64,000 nt of DNA from Marinobacter persicus (GCF_900114155.1 NZ_FOSC01000010.1:1-64000), one strand, 5' to 3'. Positions 5,848-15,957 are shown, numbered from the stretch's first letter. Numbers and translations: made by a program. The notes: generated from the sequence alone by a model not told the origin.

Positions 5848-7165
5848 AAACATCCTATCTATACAGTCCAGTCAAACTAGCCTTCAATCCACGTCCGGCG
5901 CACGCCCCAGGGCCCTCTGGTCCTGGGCACTATACGACTGGGCCAACAGCGCCTTCTTCACCATCATTCTGACCTTTGTGTTTGCCCGTTACTTCAGCCA
6001 GGGCGTGGTGGGCGATGATGTGGCGGGCACTGAATACTGGGGCAACATTGTTGGTGTGACCGGCATTGTGATTGCCCTGGCGGCACCGGTCCTGGGCGCC
6101 ATTGCCGACCGTTCCGGCCGCCGAAAGCCCTGGCTGGTCGGTTTTACCCTTCTGTGTGTGGTGGCCTGCGCCATGCTCTGGTTTGTGCGCCCCACGGTGG
6201 ACGATTTCTGGTGGGCGGTGGTCTGGGTCAGCCTGGGTATCCTGGGGGCGGAATTCGCCTTTATTTTCTACAACACCATGCTGCCGGACCTGGCCGCGCC
6301 GGAGAAACTGGGCCGTTGGGGCTGGGGCCTTGGCTATGTTGGCGGGGTGGTTTGCCTGGTGGTGGCGCTGTTCGGGCTGGTGGAGGCAGACCCTGGTTTT
6401 CTGGGGCTGAATCGCGATGAGGCTGAGCATGTGCGGGCGACGTTCCTGCTCGTGGCCATCTGGTATCTGGTGTTTGCGCTGCCCCTGTTTTTCTTCACGC
6501 CAGACCAGCCCGCCTCCGGGTTGTCGGCCGGCCAGGCGCTGAGGGCCGGGCTCGGCCAGCTTCGTCAGTCGTTGGCCCACGCCCGGGAATATGGCCATAT
6601 CCTGCGTTTTCTGATCGCACGAATGCTCTACACGGATGGCCTGGCCACGGTGTTTACCTTTGGCGGTGTGTATGCCGCCGGCACGTTTGGCATGAGCCAG
6701 ACCGAAGTGCTGCAGTTTGGGATTGCCCTGAATGTGACCGCCGGCATCGGCGCTCTGGGTTTTGCCTGGGTAGACGACGCCATTGGCGGGCGCAATACCA
6801 TTTTCCTGTCACTGGCGGGGCTGGCGGCCACGGCCACCGCCATTCTTCTGGTGGAAACCGTGTTCTGGTTCTGGGTCTTTGGCATGGCCCTGGGTATTTT
6901 TGTCGGCCCGCTGCAGGCGGCCAGCCGTTCGCACCTGGCCCGGGCCGCGCCTGTGCACCTGCGTAACCAGATGTTTGGTCTGTTTACCTTTTCGGGCAAG
7001 GCCACGGCCTTTGCCGGGCCGTTGCTGGTGGGTGCCGTTACTGCAGCAACCGGCAGCCAGCGCTGGGGCATGAGCACGGTGCTGGTGTTTTTCGCGGTTG
7101 GTTTCCTGCTGATGCTGACGGTGCCGGATGCGGGTACGGGAAAAGAAAGAAAAGTCGGTGTCTGA
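5801..7165 (+). CDS. MFS transporter, UMF1/Atg22-like family
   Basis: A 12-helix major facilitator with the UMF1 opening ALWSWALYDWANSAFFTIIL and the loop motif ADRSGRRKPWL between helices 2 and 3. These transporters include putative effluxers with unknown substrates. The start is unclear. The only ATG in frame, 5801, has no ribosome binding site and lies 47 bases inside the upstream gene. GTG at 5822 is weak. AGGAG at 5840-5844 is spaced perfectly for an ATC codon at 5852. The membrane domain begins only at about residue 38 of the longest frame, so a shorter protein would still be complete. Confidence 0.85.
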   Translation: MIYRGSVVTTPGIRSKNILSIQSSQTSLQSTSGARPRALWSWALYDWANSAFFTIILTFVFARYFSQGVVGDDVAGTEYWGNIVGVTGIVIALAAPVLGAIADRSGRRKPWLVGFTLLCVVACAMLWFVRPTVDDFWWAVVWVSLGILGAEFAFIFYNTMLPDLAAPEKLGRWGWGLGYVGGVVCLVVALFGLVEADPGFLGLNRDEAEHVRATFLLVAIWYLVFALPLFFFTPDQPASGLSAGQALRAGLGQLRQSLAHAREYGHILRFLIARMLYTDGLATVFTFGGVYAAGTFGMSQTEVLQFGIALNVTAGIGALGFAWVDDAIGGRNTIFLSLAGLAATATAILLVETVFWFWVFGMALGIFVGPLQAASRSHLARAAPVHLRNQMFGLFTFSGKATAFAGPLLVGAVTAATGSQRWGMSTVLVFFAVGFLLMLTVPDAGTGKERKVGV

Positions 7166-7248
7166 GGTTCTGAAAAGTATCGCTAACAGTCAGAAAACGT
7201 TATTCTTTTGCCGGTTTTGCCAAGTAATCAGGTTCAGGGGGAAGGGTG

Positions 7249-7569
7249 ATGGAGCAGGTTATTACGAAAAAAGTGCAACCGGAACAGGTGCACGAGCGTG
7301 TTGCGGCGGGTGCGGTCCTGGTGGACGTGCGGGAGCACGATTATTACAGTCGTTTTCATCTGCCCGAGGCCATCAACATCAGCGTGCGGGCCATCAATCT
7401 CCAGGCGCCGGACGTGCTTACCGACAGGGACCAGGAAATCATCTGTTACTGCAACGGTGGCACTCGCGGCCCCCGTGCGGCCAAGGCACTGATGGAGCTG
7501 GGTTATCGCAACGTGGCGGTATTGGATGGCGGCTTGCGCCGCTCCATGAGTATGTTTGAAGGGCAGTAA
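7249..7569 (+). CDS. Single-domain rhodanese-like protein
   Basis: A 106-residue rhodanese fold with LVDVREHDYYSRFHLPEAINI and the active loop C68-NGGT-R73, which would carry persulfide sulfur on C68. It has no signal peptide, so it is cytoplasmic. GGGGGAAGG lies just upstream of ATG 7249; the GTG at 7246 is less likely. It sits 31 bases before ybaK, so co-transcription is likely. The sulfur acceptor is not known. Confidence 0.88.
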   Translation: MEQVITKKVQPEQVHERVAAGAVLVDVREHDYYSRFHLPEAINISVRAINLQAPDVLTDRDQEIICYCNGGTRGPRAAKALMELGYRNVAVLDGGLRRSMSMFEGQ

Positions 7570-7599
7570 CTTTTAAGGGCAATAATACGGGAACATCCG

Positions 7600-8067
7600 A
7601 TGACACCGGGAATAAACCTCGCCAGGAAACAGAAGATCGCCCATACGGTGCATGAGTACAGCCATGATCCGGACAGCGAATCCTACGGCCAGGAGGCGGC
7701 GGACAAGCTGGGCGTGCCGGCTTCGCGGGTGTTCAAGACGCTGGTCGTTAGCCTCGATAACAAAGCGTTGGCGGTAGCGGTGCTGCCGGTTTCCGGCATG
7801 CTGAGCATGAAGCAGATTGCGCGCGCCGCCGGCGCAAAAAAAGCCACCATGGCACCGCCGGCGGATGTGGAGCGGGCCACGGGCTATGTGCTGGGTGGTG
7901 TGAGCCCGCTGGGGCAGAAAAAGCGTTTGAAGACCATCATTGATGTTTCCGCTGCGGATTACGACACTGTGTATATCAGTGCCGGGCGCCGAGGGCTTGA
8001 GATCGAGCTCAGCCCGGATGATCTGAAAAGCCTCACCAACGCTGTGTTGGCGGAGATCTGTCAGTAA
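7600..8067 (+). CDS. ybaK: Cys-tRNA(Pro)/Cys-tRNA(Cys) deacylase YbaK
   Basis: A 155-residue YbaK/EbsC-family protein, which hydrolyses mischarged Cys-tRNA(Pro) in trans to proofread translation. Recognisable parts are the early VHEYSHDPD segment, VFKTLVVSLDNKALAVAVLPV with the conserved lysine of the active site (K near residue 46), and GYVLGGVSPLGQKKRLKTIID. Length is normal for the family. It follows the rhodanese gene closely. Confidence 0.9.
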   Translation: MTPGINLARKQKIAHTVHEYSHDPDSESYGQEAADKLGVPASRVFKTLVVSLDNKALAVAVLPVSGMLSMKQIARAAGAKKATMAPPADVERATGYVLGGVSPLGQKKRLKTIIDVSAADYDTVYISAGRRGLEIELSPDDLKSLTNAVLAEICQ

Positions 8068-8139
8068 GCCGTAATCAGGTCCTGTTGGCACGGTGGTTGG
8101 CGAATGTTTGTCTGACAACCGCTCACAGGAGCCGACGCC

Positions 8140-11055
8140 ATGGCGAAAACGCAGCAGACCTCCGGTAACGGCGAATTTCCCACCGATCTGGCAGAGGCCC
8201 TGAAAGCCCGGGTGCGCGGCGACGTGCGCCTGGAGCCGGCGGACCGGGCGCTCTACGCCACCGATGCCTCCAACTATCGCCAGGTGCCGCTGGGTGTGGT
8301 GTTGCCACGGGATGACGCTGATGTGGAAACCGTGGTGGCACTGGCCCGGGAATACGAGGTGCCACTCCTTGCGCGCGGTGCCGGCACCAGCCTGGCCGGG
8401 CAGACCTGCAACGCCGCCATTGTGCTGGACACTTCCCGCTACATGAACAAGATCCTGCACCTGGACCCGGAGGCCCGCCATGCCGACGTCCAGCCCGGCG
8501 TGGTGTGTGATCAACTGCGTAACGCCGCCGAAGAGCACGGGCTTACCTTTGGTCCGGACCCCTCCACCCACACCCACTGCACCCTCGGGGGCATGGTGGG
8601 CAACAACTCCTGCGGCGCCCATTCGGTGATGGCGGGCAAGACGGTCGACAACATCGAATCCATGGAGGTGCTGACCTACGACGGCCTGCGCCTGACCGTT
8701 GGCCCCACCTCCGAGCAGGAACTGGAGGAAATCATCGCGGCTGGCGGGCGCAAGGGCGAACTCTACGCCGGCATGAGAAACCTGCGGGACAAGTACGCCG
8801 ACGCCATTCGCCAGGGCTTTCCCCAGATCCGCCGCCGGGTCTCCGGCTACAACCTTGAAGCCCTGCTGCCGGAAAACGGCTTCAACGTGGCCGAAGCGCT
8901 GATCGGCACCGAGGGCACCTGCGCCATCACGCTTTCCGCGCGGGCAAAGCTGATTCCCAGCCCGCCGCACCGGGTGCTGGTGGTGTTCGGCTACGACGAT
9001 ATCTGCCAGGCCGGCGACGAAGGGCCTGCGATCATGGAGACCGGGCCGCTGGCGCTGGAAGGTATCGACGACCAGATCGTGTCCGACATGCGCCGCAAGG
9101 GCTATGGTTTGAAAGCGCTGGAGGGACTGCCGGAAGGCGATGGCTGGTTGCTGGCGGAGTACGGCGGCGACACCTTCGAGGAAGCCGAGGAAAAGGCGGA
9201 AAAAGCCCTGAAACGGGTGGGCGAGCGTTGCCGGGACAGCCGCATCTACACCGATACCGCCGAGGCCAATCTGGTTTGGTCGGTGCGCAAGAGCGGTGCG
9301 GCGGCCACCAACGCTTTCCCCGGCGAGCCGGAAACCTACCCGGGTTGGGAAGACGCGGCCGTGGACCCGGCCCAGGTGGGCCAGTACCTGCGGGACTACC
9401 GCGCTTTGCTGGACCGCTACGGCTACCGCTCGTCACTGTACGGGCATTTCGGCGACGGCTGTATTCATGGCCGGGTGACGTTCGATCTCTCCACCCACGA
9501 GGGTGTGAAAAAGTGGAGAGCCTTTACCGAGGAAGCGGCCGATCTGGTGGTTTCCTACGGTGGTTCTCTGTCTGGCGAGCACGGTGATGGCCAGGCCAGG
9601 GCAGAACTCTGGCCGCGCATGTTTGGCCCGGAGTTGATGCAGGCCTTTGCCGAATTCAAGGCCCTGTGGGACCCGGGGCACCGGTTGAACCCCCACAAGC
9701 TGATCGAGCCCTACCGCATGGATGAAAACCTTCGGGTGGGGCCGGATTCCAGCCAGATGGACCCGAAGCCGCTGTATTTCACCTTTCCCAAGGACCTGGG
9801 CAGTTTCGCCCAGGCGGCTGGCCGCTGCGTGGGCGTGGGCAAATGCCGCAGCGGTTCGGGGGGCATCATGTGCCCGAGTTTCCGGGGCACCGGGGAAGAA
9901 CAGCACTCCACCCGGGGCCGGGCGCGGCTGCTGTTTGAAATGCTGGAAGGTGACCCGGTGGACACTGGCTGGAACTCGCCAGCCGTACACGATGCCCTGG
10001 AGATGTGCCTGGGCTGCAAGGCCTGCAAGCACGAGTGCCCGGTCCAGGTGGACATGGCCACCTACAAGGCCGAGTTCATGGCCCATTACTACGAGCGCAA
10101 CCGGCGCCCGAAGCAGGCCTGGACTTTCGGGAGAATCCACGAATGGTCCCGGCTGGCGGGTTATGCCCCGAAGCTGGTCAACACCCTGACGGGCCTTCCG
10201 GGCATTAATCAGGCCGTGCGTGCCGTCACCGGCATGTCTGAGCATCGGGAGCTGCCGAAGTTTTCCGACCAGCCGTTCACAAAAAATTATCAATCACCGG
10301 TGCCCGCCAGGGGCGATCGCCCAACGGTGATGCTCTGGCCGGACACATTCAACAACTTCCTGGACGCCGGCGTGCCTGGTTCGGCGAAGCGGGTTCTGGA
10401 AGCGTTGGGGTACGAAGTGCAGCTGCCGGGTAAGCCGCTTTGCTGTGGCCGCCCCCTGTACGATTACGGCTTTCTGGACAAGGCTCGCAAGCGCCTGGAG
10501 CAGACCATGGCCGTGCTGGAACCGGCGATTCGGGCCGGTATTCCTGTGGTGGGCGTGGAACCATCGTGCATGAGCGTGTTCCGGGATGAACTGCTGAATT
10601 TCTTCCCGAACGATGAGCGGGCCAAGTGGCTTTCTGGGAACACCTGGCTATTGCCGGATTTCCTGAATACCCTGGAGCTCCGGGTCTGGCCAACTCTGGA
10701 AGGAGCGGTGTTGTTGCACGGTCACTGTCACCAGAAGGCGTTTGACGGCATGGACGGCACCCGGGCGGTGTTTGAAAAGCTGGGGTTGACGGTCAACACG
10801 CCGGATACCGGCTGCTGCGGGATGGCCGGCGGCTTTGGATTTGAAGCCGACAAGTACGAGGTGTCGCAACGCATCGCGGAGGACGTGCTGCTGCCAGCGG
10901 TGCGTAATAGCGACGAGGGTACGTTTATCGTCTCGGATGGCTTCAGTTGCCGGGAGCAGATTCAGCGGGGCGCGAGCCGGAACGTGCTGCACAGTGCCCA
11001 GTTGCTGGAGCGGGCTTTCTGTGGCCCCGCCGGCTGTTCAGAAGAGGCTTCCTAA
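8140..11055 (+). CDS. FAD-linked oxidase / Fe-S oxidoreductase (YdiJ/D-2-hydroxyacid dehydrogenase type)
   Basis: A 971-residue multidomain protein. Residues about 40-270 form an FAD-binding PCMH domain (RGAGTSLAGQT, then PDPSTHTHCTLGGMVGNNSCG), followed by the FAD-oxidase C-terminal domain with YGHFGDGCIHGR and SGEHGDG. Near residues 625-650 a CLGCKACKHECPVQ 4Fe-4S ferredoxin motif follows. Two CCG cysteine-rich motifs come next (CCGRPLYDYG, GCCGMAGGFG). This layout is known for D-lactate and D-2-hydroxyglutarate dehydrogenases and E. coli YdiJ, which pass electrons to the quinone pool or cytochromes. The exact substrate cannot be told. AGGAG precedes the ATG. It ends convergently, overlapping the HlyD gene stop. 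Confidence 0.9.
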   Translation: MAKTQQTSGNGEFPTDLAEALKARVRGDVRLEPADRALYATDASNYRQVPLGVVLPRDDADVETVVALAREYEVPLLARGAGTSLAGQTCNAAIVLDTSRYMNKILHLDPEARHADVQPGVVCDQLRNAAEEHGLTFGPDPSTHTHCTLGGMVGNNSCGAHSVMAGKTVDNIESMEVLTYDGLRLTVGPTSEQELEEIIAAGGRKGELYAGMRNLRDKYADAIRQGFPQIRRRVSGYNLEALLPENGFNVAEALIGTEGTCAITLSARAKLIPSPPHRVLVVFGYDDICQAGDEGPAIMETGPLALEGIDDQIVSDMRRKGYGLKALEGLPEGDGWLLAEYGGDTFEEAEEKAEKALKRVGERCRDSRIYTDTAEANLVWSVRKSGAAATNAFPGEPETYPGWEDAAVDPAQVGQYLRDYRALLDRYGYRSSLYGHFGDGCIHGRVTFDLSTHEGVKKWRAFTEEAADLVVSYGGSLSGEHGDGQARAELWPRMFGPELMQAFAEFKALWDPGHRLNPHKLIEPYRMDENLRVGPDSSQMDPKPLYFTFPKDLGSFAQAAGRCVGVGKCRSGSGGIMCPSFRGTGEEQHSTRGRARLLFEMLEGDPVDTGWNSPAVHDALEMCLGCKACKHECPVQVDMATYKAEFMAHYYERNRRPKQAWTFGRIHEWSRLAGYAPKLVNTLTGLPGINQAVRAVTGMSEHRELPKFSDQPFTKNYQSPVPARGDRPTVMLWPDTFNNFLDAGVPGSAKRVLEALGYEVQLPGKPLCCGRPLYDYGFLDKARKRLEQTMAVLEPAIRAGIPVVGVEPSCMSVFRDELLNFFPNDERAKWLSGNTWLLPDFLNTLELRVWPTLEGAVLLHGHCHQKAFDGMDGTRAVFEKLGLTVNTPDTGCCGMAGGFGFEADKYEVSQRIAEDVLLPAVRNSDEGTFIVSDGFSCREQIQRGASRNVLHSAQLLERAFCGPAGCSEEAS

Positions 11056-12272
11056 CGTTCCCGCACCCGGTCGCCATCGGACAGTTCCCGGCCCGGGTGG
11101 CGGACCACCTGGTCGCCTGCGCTGAGGCCATCGGTGACCGCCGTGTAAAGCCCATTGCTCTGGCCGGCTGTCACCGGCTGTATGGTGGCCATGTTGTCGC
11201 GCACCCGAAAAACCGCCTGGGTTCCATTGTGCTGGAACAGGGCGGAGGCGGGCACCTGGAGGGTGTCATTGCTCTGCCACAGGATGAACTCAGCATCCAC
11301 CCGGTAGCCATCCCCCAGCTGCGCCCATTGCTCCCGGGGGCTGACGATGTCGGCAATCACCTGTACTCGCTGCTCCTCGACACCCAGTGCGGACACGTCT
11401 TCGAACCCTACCGGTTCCACCCGGCGCACCACCGCCTCCAGGGTGGGGCCACCCCAGCCACTGAGCCTGGCCCGGGTTTCGGGGGCCAGCTTGACGGCAT
11501 CAAAGCTCAACACGTCCACCACCACTTCCAGCGCGCCGGGATCGCCAACTTCCAGGATGGGCTCGCCGGCCTGGATTACCCCTTCGCTTTCCCGGGCCAG
11601 GGTCAGGATTGCGCCGTTTACCGGGGAGCGAACAGCGACCCGCTCTGCCGGTTTTCCCCCATTCTCGTTGGCGGAGGAAACCTGCAGGCGGGTCCGGGCG
11701 GCGGCCAGTTCGTGTTTGGCCACCTCTTCATCAAACCGGGCCGAGCGCAGGATGGCCCGGGCCCGGTCGGCCGTGGTCCGGGCCTGTTGCAACTGTTCGG
11801 CCGAAATAAAGCGTGAACTCTCCAGACGCTGCAGGCGCTGGTATTCCGATACCGCAAACTCTGCCTCGGCTTCGGCGGCCGCCACTTTCTGGCGAATGGA
11901 CTCCAGCGTGGCTCGGGCCGCCTCGATTCGCGCCTCGGCTTCGGCCCGGCTGCGGGCGTCAAGCATGGTGGCGGGCATGGGGTCCACCCAGGTGAGCAGT
12001 TCGCCGGGAATCACGGGGTCGCCCACGTGCAGTTGCGGGCGATGCAGATAGCCGGTGACCGGTGAGGAAATCAGGTACCGGTCTTTCACCCGGGTTTTGC
12101 CCTCCTCCAGCAGGGTGACCTCCATGGGGCCCCGTTCAACGGTGGCCAGGTCCACCCAGACCGGTTCCGGGCGCATTACGAAGGCAAAGGCGGCCACAGC
12201 GAGTGCCGCCAGCAGGGCCCAGAAGATCCGTTTTCCTGTGATTCGCTGTTTGTTTGCCATCGCCAATTCCAT
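11052..12272 (-). CDS. HlyD/RND-type periplasmic adaptor subunit
   Basis: A 406-residue membrane-fusion protein. It has one N-terminal membrane anchor (IFWALLAALAVAAFAFVM), then a lipoyl half-motif (SPVTGYLHRPQLHVGDPV), a long coiled-coil hairpin at about 105-200 (RSRAEAEARIEAARATLESI…), the second lipoyl half (VRSPVNGAILTLA) and a beta-barrel region. It links an inner-membrane pump to an outer-membrane channel. It is the last gene of a minus-strand operon behind an ABC permease and ATPase, with a 9-base gap. A start at 12260 (MANKQRI) is equally plausible. Confidence 0.88.
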   Translation of the reverse strand: MELAMANKQRITGKRIFWALLAALAVAAFAFVMRPEPVWVDLATVERGPMEVTLLEEGKTRVKDRYLISSPVTGYLHRPQLHVGDPVIPGELLTWVDPMPATMLDARSRAEAEARIEAARATLESIRQKVAAAEAEAEFAVSEYQRLQRLESSRFISAEQLQQARTTADRARAILRSARFDEEVAKHELAAARTRLQVSSANENGGKPAERVAVRSPVNGAILTLARESEGVIQAGEPILEVGDPGALEVVVDVLSFDAVKLAPETRARLSGWGGPTLEAVVRRVEPVGFEDVSALGVEEQRVQVIADIVSPREQWAQLGDGYRVDAEFILWQSNDTLQVPASALFQHNGTQAVFRVRDNMATIQPVTAGQSNGLYTAVTDGLSAGDQVVRHPGRELSDGDRVRER

Positions 12273-12281
12273 TGTCAGGGG

Positions 12282-14660
12282 CTATTCCCGGGTTTTCAGT
12301 ACCGCCACCAGATCCAGTTTACGCAGCCGCAGCCAGGTTATGAAGCCGGACACCAGCGCCGAGGCAATCACCACACAGGCCGCCAGGGCCAGCGTTTGCC
12401 CGGTGATGATCAGGGGCACGCGGTAGAGTTCGGTCTGCATGGCGGTGACCACCAGCTGGCCCAAACCCGCGCCAAACGCCCAGCCCAGGGGAATGCCCAG
12501 TACCAGTAGCAGGGCCAGTTCGCCAAGCAGGATATGGGCGACTTCCGGTTGGTTATACCCCAGTACCCGCAGGCTGGCCAGGTCCCGGGCGCGCTCGGCG
12601 AGCGAGATACGGGCGGTGTTGTAGATCACGCCGAAGGCGATAATGCCGCCCAGCAGGCTGATGATGAAAGTGTAGGTCAGGAAGGTTTTGGCCAGGGTGT
12701 CGAAAAAGCTGTCGAGCATGGCCCGGCGCTGGTTTGTGGCCATGACCCTCGGAGTGTCCTGCAAACGTTGGTAGACACTGTCGGACATCTCCGGCTGCAG
12801 GTTCAACAATACCTGGTTGACCACCGGGCCTTCGCGCAGTGCCCGGTTCATGGCCTCCAGGTTCATGTAGGCGCCAACGCCGAGAAATTCACTGGTGACG
12901 CCCGCCACGGGCAGGGTCAGGGTGGGGCGGTGTTGTTCCAGTACCTGTACCTGCAGAGAATCCCCCGGGCTTACGTTGAGCCGCCGGGCCAGAAAATCGG
13001 TGAGCAACAGGCCGCTGGCCGGGATGGCCACGTTGTTCAGGTTACTGTCCACCACGAACTGCAGGCGGGCGTTTTCCGGCAGGCCGGTCAGGGCGGTGCG
13101 CCAGGTGCGATGGCCGCTGACCAGCTCCACCGCCACTGAGCGCCGGCCTTCGGTATAGAGCACGCCGGGTTGTCGGGCCATGCTGTAAAGCGCCGACTGG
13201 TTCACGGGATCGGTCAGGGTGACGGTCAGATCCTGTTTCTGGACGCGGGCGAACTGGGTATGGACCATCAGTTCCACCGAACTGAACTGGAAATTGCCCA
13301 CCACGACAATGGCGGTGGCCATGGCAATGCCGGCAATGGACAACGCGGTACGCCCCGGCCGCCGGGCCAGTTGCCGGACAATCATCCGGGAGGGCTGGCG
13401 GAAACGCACCCGGGACAACAGGCGTTCGATTCGGGAGACGTTGTAGCGGGCGGGACCCTCCGGCTGCATGGCTTCCGCCGGCGGCAGGGCCGCCGCCCGG
13501 CGAATCGCGCGCCAGCCACCCAGCCAGGCCACCGAAAGACTCAGTATCGCCAGCAACACCAGCCACAGCGGGTTGATGCGGAACAGCAGGGCCGGGAACC
13601 GGTAGTAGTCCATGTACAGCTCGCCCAGCGCGCGGCCCAGCCAAAGGCCGATGCCGGTGCCAATCAGCAGGCCAATGGTGGCTATGGTTAGCACCAGCTG
13701 GCTGTAGTGCCAGGCAATCTGCCGGTTGCTGTAACCAAAGGCCTTGAGCACCGCAACGATATCGCGCTGGGTGCTGATCAGACGGCCGATCACCACGTTC
13801 AGCAGGAACATGGCCACGCCCATGAAGATGGTGGGAAAGATGATCGCCATGACCTTGAGCTGCTCCAGTTCGTCGCTCAGGAACCGGTGGGAAAACTGGT
13901 CTTCCCGGGCGTAGGCCCCGGTGCTGCCATAGCGGCCCAGCAGCCGGTCCAGGCGGTCGATGACATCCGCCACGGGGTAGTCGGGCGTGGTCTGCAGTAC
14001 CAGGCTGTTGAACGCGCCGCGCAGATCCATGGCCGAGGCCAGTGCTTCCCGGGACAACCACAGTACGCCGTAGCGCTGGTAATCCGGCAGCATGCCGCCG
14101 GGCGGGATCACGTAGATGAATTCCGGTGATTCGGCGATGCCCACCACGGTGAGGGTCTGTTTGCGGCCGTTGATCACGGCACTGAGGGTATCGCCCGGTT
14201 GCAGGTCATGGGCATCGGCAAAGCTGCCGATGATCACGGTTTCCTGGTGGCGGCCCGGGTCCGGCAGCCGGCCCTGGCGCAGGTGCAGCCGGTTCACCGC
14301 CGGCTGGCCGGTGGGTGGCAGGGATACCAGGCGGGCGGAGACTGGGTCTGTGAAGCCGCTTACTTCCAGTTTGGCAGCGCCTTCCACCCGGGCGCTCAGT
14401 TCCCGGACACCGGGTATTTGCCCGATCTGCTGTTCAAGGTGGCGGGGCGCCCGTTTGAGGGAGACGAATACATCGGCAAACTGTTGTTCCTGGTAGTACT
14501 GCTGGCGGGTCGCGTCCAGGGAGGTGTAATTCACCACCGACAGCAGGCACACCGCAATGCCGCCGGCGATCACCAGGGCAATGGCCAGCACCTGGCCCCG
14601 GATCTGCCAGAGCTCTCGTTTCAGTTTGGTGTGCAGGACGCTGCCGCGAAGGCCGAACAT
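12282..14660 (-). CDS. ABC transporter permease, FtsX/MacB-like, two-domain
   Basis: A 792-residue inner-membrane protein with two FtsX-type units. It has an N-terminal helix (LAIALVIAGGIAVCLLSVV), a periplasmic domain, three helices near residues 260-385, then a second similar half with helices near 440-465 and 675-790. This is the DUF214/LolCE/MacB class, which moves lipids, peptides or other hydrophobic substrates in mechanotransmission style. It is preceded by its ATPase (2-base gap) and followed by the HlyD-type adaptor, so the three form one exporter. Substrate unknown; no outer-membrane channel gene is adjacent. Confidence 0.9.
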   Translation of the reverse strand: MFGLRGSVLHTKLKRELWQIRGQVLAIALVIAGGIAVCLLSVVNYTSLDATRQQYYQEQQFADVFVSLKRAPRHLEQQIGQIPGVRELSARVEGAAKLEVSGFTDPVSARLVSLPPTGQPAVNRLHLRQGRLPDPGRHQETVIIGSFADAHDLQPGDTLSAVINGRKQTLTVVGIAESPEFIYVIPPGGMLPDYQRYGVLWLSREALASAMDLRGAFNSLVLQTTPDYPVADVIDRLDRLLGRYGSTGAYAREDQFSHRFLSDELEQLKVMAIIFPTIFMGVAMFLLNVVIGRLISTQRDIVAVLKAFGYSNRQIAWHYSQLVLTIATIGLLIGTGIGLWLGRALGELYMDYYRFPALLFRINPLWLVLLAILSLSVAWLGGWRAIRRAAALPPAEAMQPEGPARYNVSRIERLLSRVRFRQPSRMIVRQLARRPGRTALSIAGIAMATAIVVVGNFQFSSVELMVHTQFARVQKQDLTVTLTDPVNQSALYSMARQPGVLYTEGRRSVAVELVSGHRTWRTALTGLPENARLQFVVDSNLNNVAIPASGLLLTDFLARRLNVSPGDSLQVQVLEQHRPTLTLPVAGVTSEFLGVGAYMNLEAMNRALREGPVVNQVLLNLQPEMSDSVYQRLQDTPRVMATNQRRAMLDSFFDTLAKTFLTYTFIISLLGGIIAFGVIYNTARISLAERARDLASLRVLGYNQPEVAHILLGELALLLVLGIPLGWAFGAGLGQLVVTAMQTELYRVPLIITGQTLALAACVVIASALVSGFITWLRLRKLDLVAVLKTRE

Positions 14661-14662
14661 GG

Positions 14663-15382
14663 CTACCAGCTCAGGGTGTTGGGAGCCTGGCGAGTGGCGT
14701 TGCGATGTTCGCCACTGATCAGGCCATCGGAAAGTGTGATCACCCGGTCCGCCATGTTGGCGATGGAGGCGTTATGGGTGATGATGACCGTGGTGGTGCC
14801 GGTCTCCCGGTTGGCCCTGTCCAGCGCATCCAGCACCCGCACGCCCGTGGCGGAATCCAGCGCTCCGGTGGGCTCGTCGCACAGCAGCACGTTGGGCTGT
14901 TTGGCGATGGCCCGGGCAATGGCCACCCGCTGTTGCTCGCCGCCGGACAATTGGGCCGGGAAGTGATCCGCCCGGTCCTTCAGGCCCACCAGGTCCAGCG
15001 CGGCGTCCGGTGTCATGGGGTTGCGGGCAATCTCGGTCACCGCGATCACGTTTTCCCGGGCCGTGAGGGAGGGGATCAGGTTGTAGAACTGGAACACAAA
15101 GCCGACATAGTCTCGGCGGTACTGGGTCAGTTGCTTGTCGGTGGCGCGGGCCAGGTCGGTTTCCAGGTAGGTGACTTCGCCACTGGTGGGCACATCCAGC
15201 CCGCCCAGGATGTTCAGCAGGGTGGACTTGCCGGAACCGGAGGCACCGAGCATGACCACCAGTTCGCCGGCGTAGAGGTCCAGGTCAATGCCGCGCAGGG
15301 CGTGAACCTCCACCTCACCCTGCAGGTAGGTTTTGGTCAGCCCCGAGGTGTGGAAAACGGGCGTAAGGGGTGGTTCGGTCAT
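14663..15382 (-). CDS. ABC transporter ATP-binding protein, LolD/MacB-like
   Basis: A 239-residue ATPase with Walker [11 protein letters not shown]-loop in VFQFYNLIP, signature [16 protein letters not shown], Walker [13 protein letters not shown] and switch histidine in IITHNAS. It belongs to the subfamily that pairs with FtsX-type permeases. It is the first gene of the minus-strand exporter operon and is divergent from the MAPEG gene 77 bases away, where both promoters must lie. Confidence 0.93.
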   Translation of the reverse strand: MTEPPLTPVFHTSGLTKTYLQGEVEVHALRGIDLDLYAGELVVMLGASGSGKSTLLNILGGLDVPTSGEVTYLETDLARATDKQLTQYRRDYVGFVFQFYNLIPSLTARENVIAVTEIARNPMTPDAALDLVGLKDRADHFPAQLSGGEQQRVAIARAIAKQPNVLLCDEPTGALDSATGVRVLDALDRANRETGTTTVIITHNASIANMADRVITLSDGLISGEHRNATRQAPNTLSW

Positions 15383-15459
15383 GTTCGCGGTTGGCCTCGT
15401 TTCATCCGTGTTCGGCTCTGGGTCGTAGTGAATGGTAATGCCACGAAACGGGAGGAAAA

Positions 15460-15885
15460 ATGGGTAATCTGCAGGAAGTATATACCACGGCGCTCTGGGG
15501 CATCGCGGCCTTGATTGCCCTCTGGCTGGTGCAGTGGTTTGTGGCGAGTTTGACCAAGGCGTCCCGGCCGGGGGCGGTGCCGGGAAAAATTGACGACTCC
15601 CTCAGCCACGAATCGTTTGTGTTCCGGGCGCACAGGACGTTCATGAACTCGCTGGAGAACCTGCCGGCGATGTTCGCCACGGCGTTTCTGGCGGTGCTGG
15701 TGGGTGCCGACCCGTTCTGGACCGGGCTGCTGATCTGGGTGTTTGTGGCGGCACGGGTGGTTCATATGATGCTGTATTACGCCATCGCCACCGAGCGTAA
15801 TCCCAGCCCCCGTTCGTATTTCTTCATGATCGGGCTGGCGGCGAATCTGGGGCTGCTGGGCGTGACGGTGGCGGCTCTGATTTAG
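15460..15885 (+). CDS. MAPEG family membrane protein
   Basis: A 141-residue, four-helix membrane protein with the MAPEG features: first helix [18 protein letters not shown], the conserved R/N/E segment [16 protein letters not shown], and [13 protein letters not shown] in the third helix. Members in eukaryotes use glutathione or eicosanoids; bacterial roles are poorly known. AGGAGG-like GGGAGGAAAA precedes the ATG. The shared terminator at 15905-15937 follows. Confidence 0.88.
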   Translation: MGNLQEVYTTALWGIAALIALWLVQWFVASLTKASRPGAVPGKIDDSLSHESFVFRAHRTFMNSLENLPAMFATAFLAVLVGADPFWTGLLIWVFVAARVVHMMLYYAIATERNPSPRSYFFMIGLAANLGLLGVTVAALI

Positions 15886-15904
15886 TGGGAAAGGTTGCTG
15901 AAAC

Positions 15905-15937
15905 AAAAAAGCCCCGGCCAGACCGCCGGGGCTTTTT
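15905..15937. terminator. Bidirectional intrinsic terminator
   Basis: A perfect stem GCCCCGGC/GCCGGGGC with a 6-base loop is flanked by an A run on the left and TTTTT on the right. It serves the MAPEG gene on the plus strand and the ammonium transporter gene on the minus strand, which converge here. Confidence 0.9.
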
Positions 15938-15957
15938 GCGTTTACTGGCGCCTGCCA

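Noticed and set aside
7573..8970. A 465-codon minus-strand open frame over ybaK and the FAD oxidase gene
   Set aside because: Antisense shadow without similarity or start signals.
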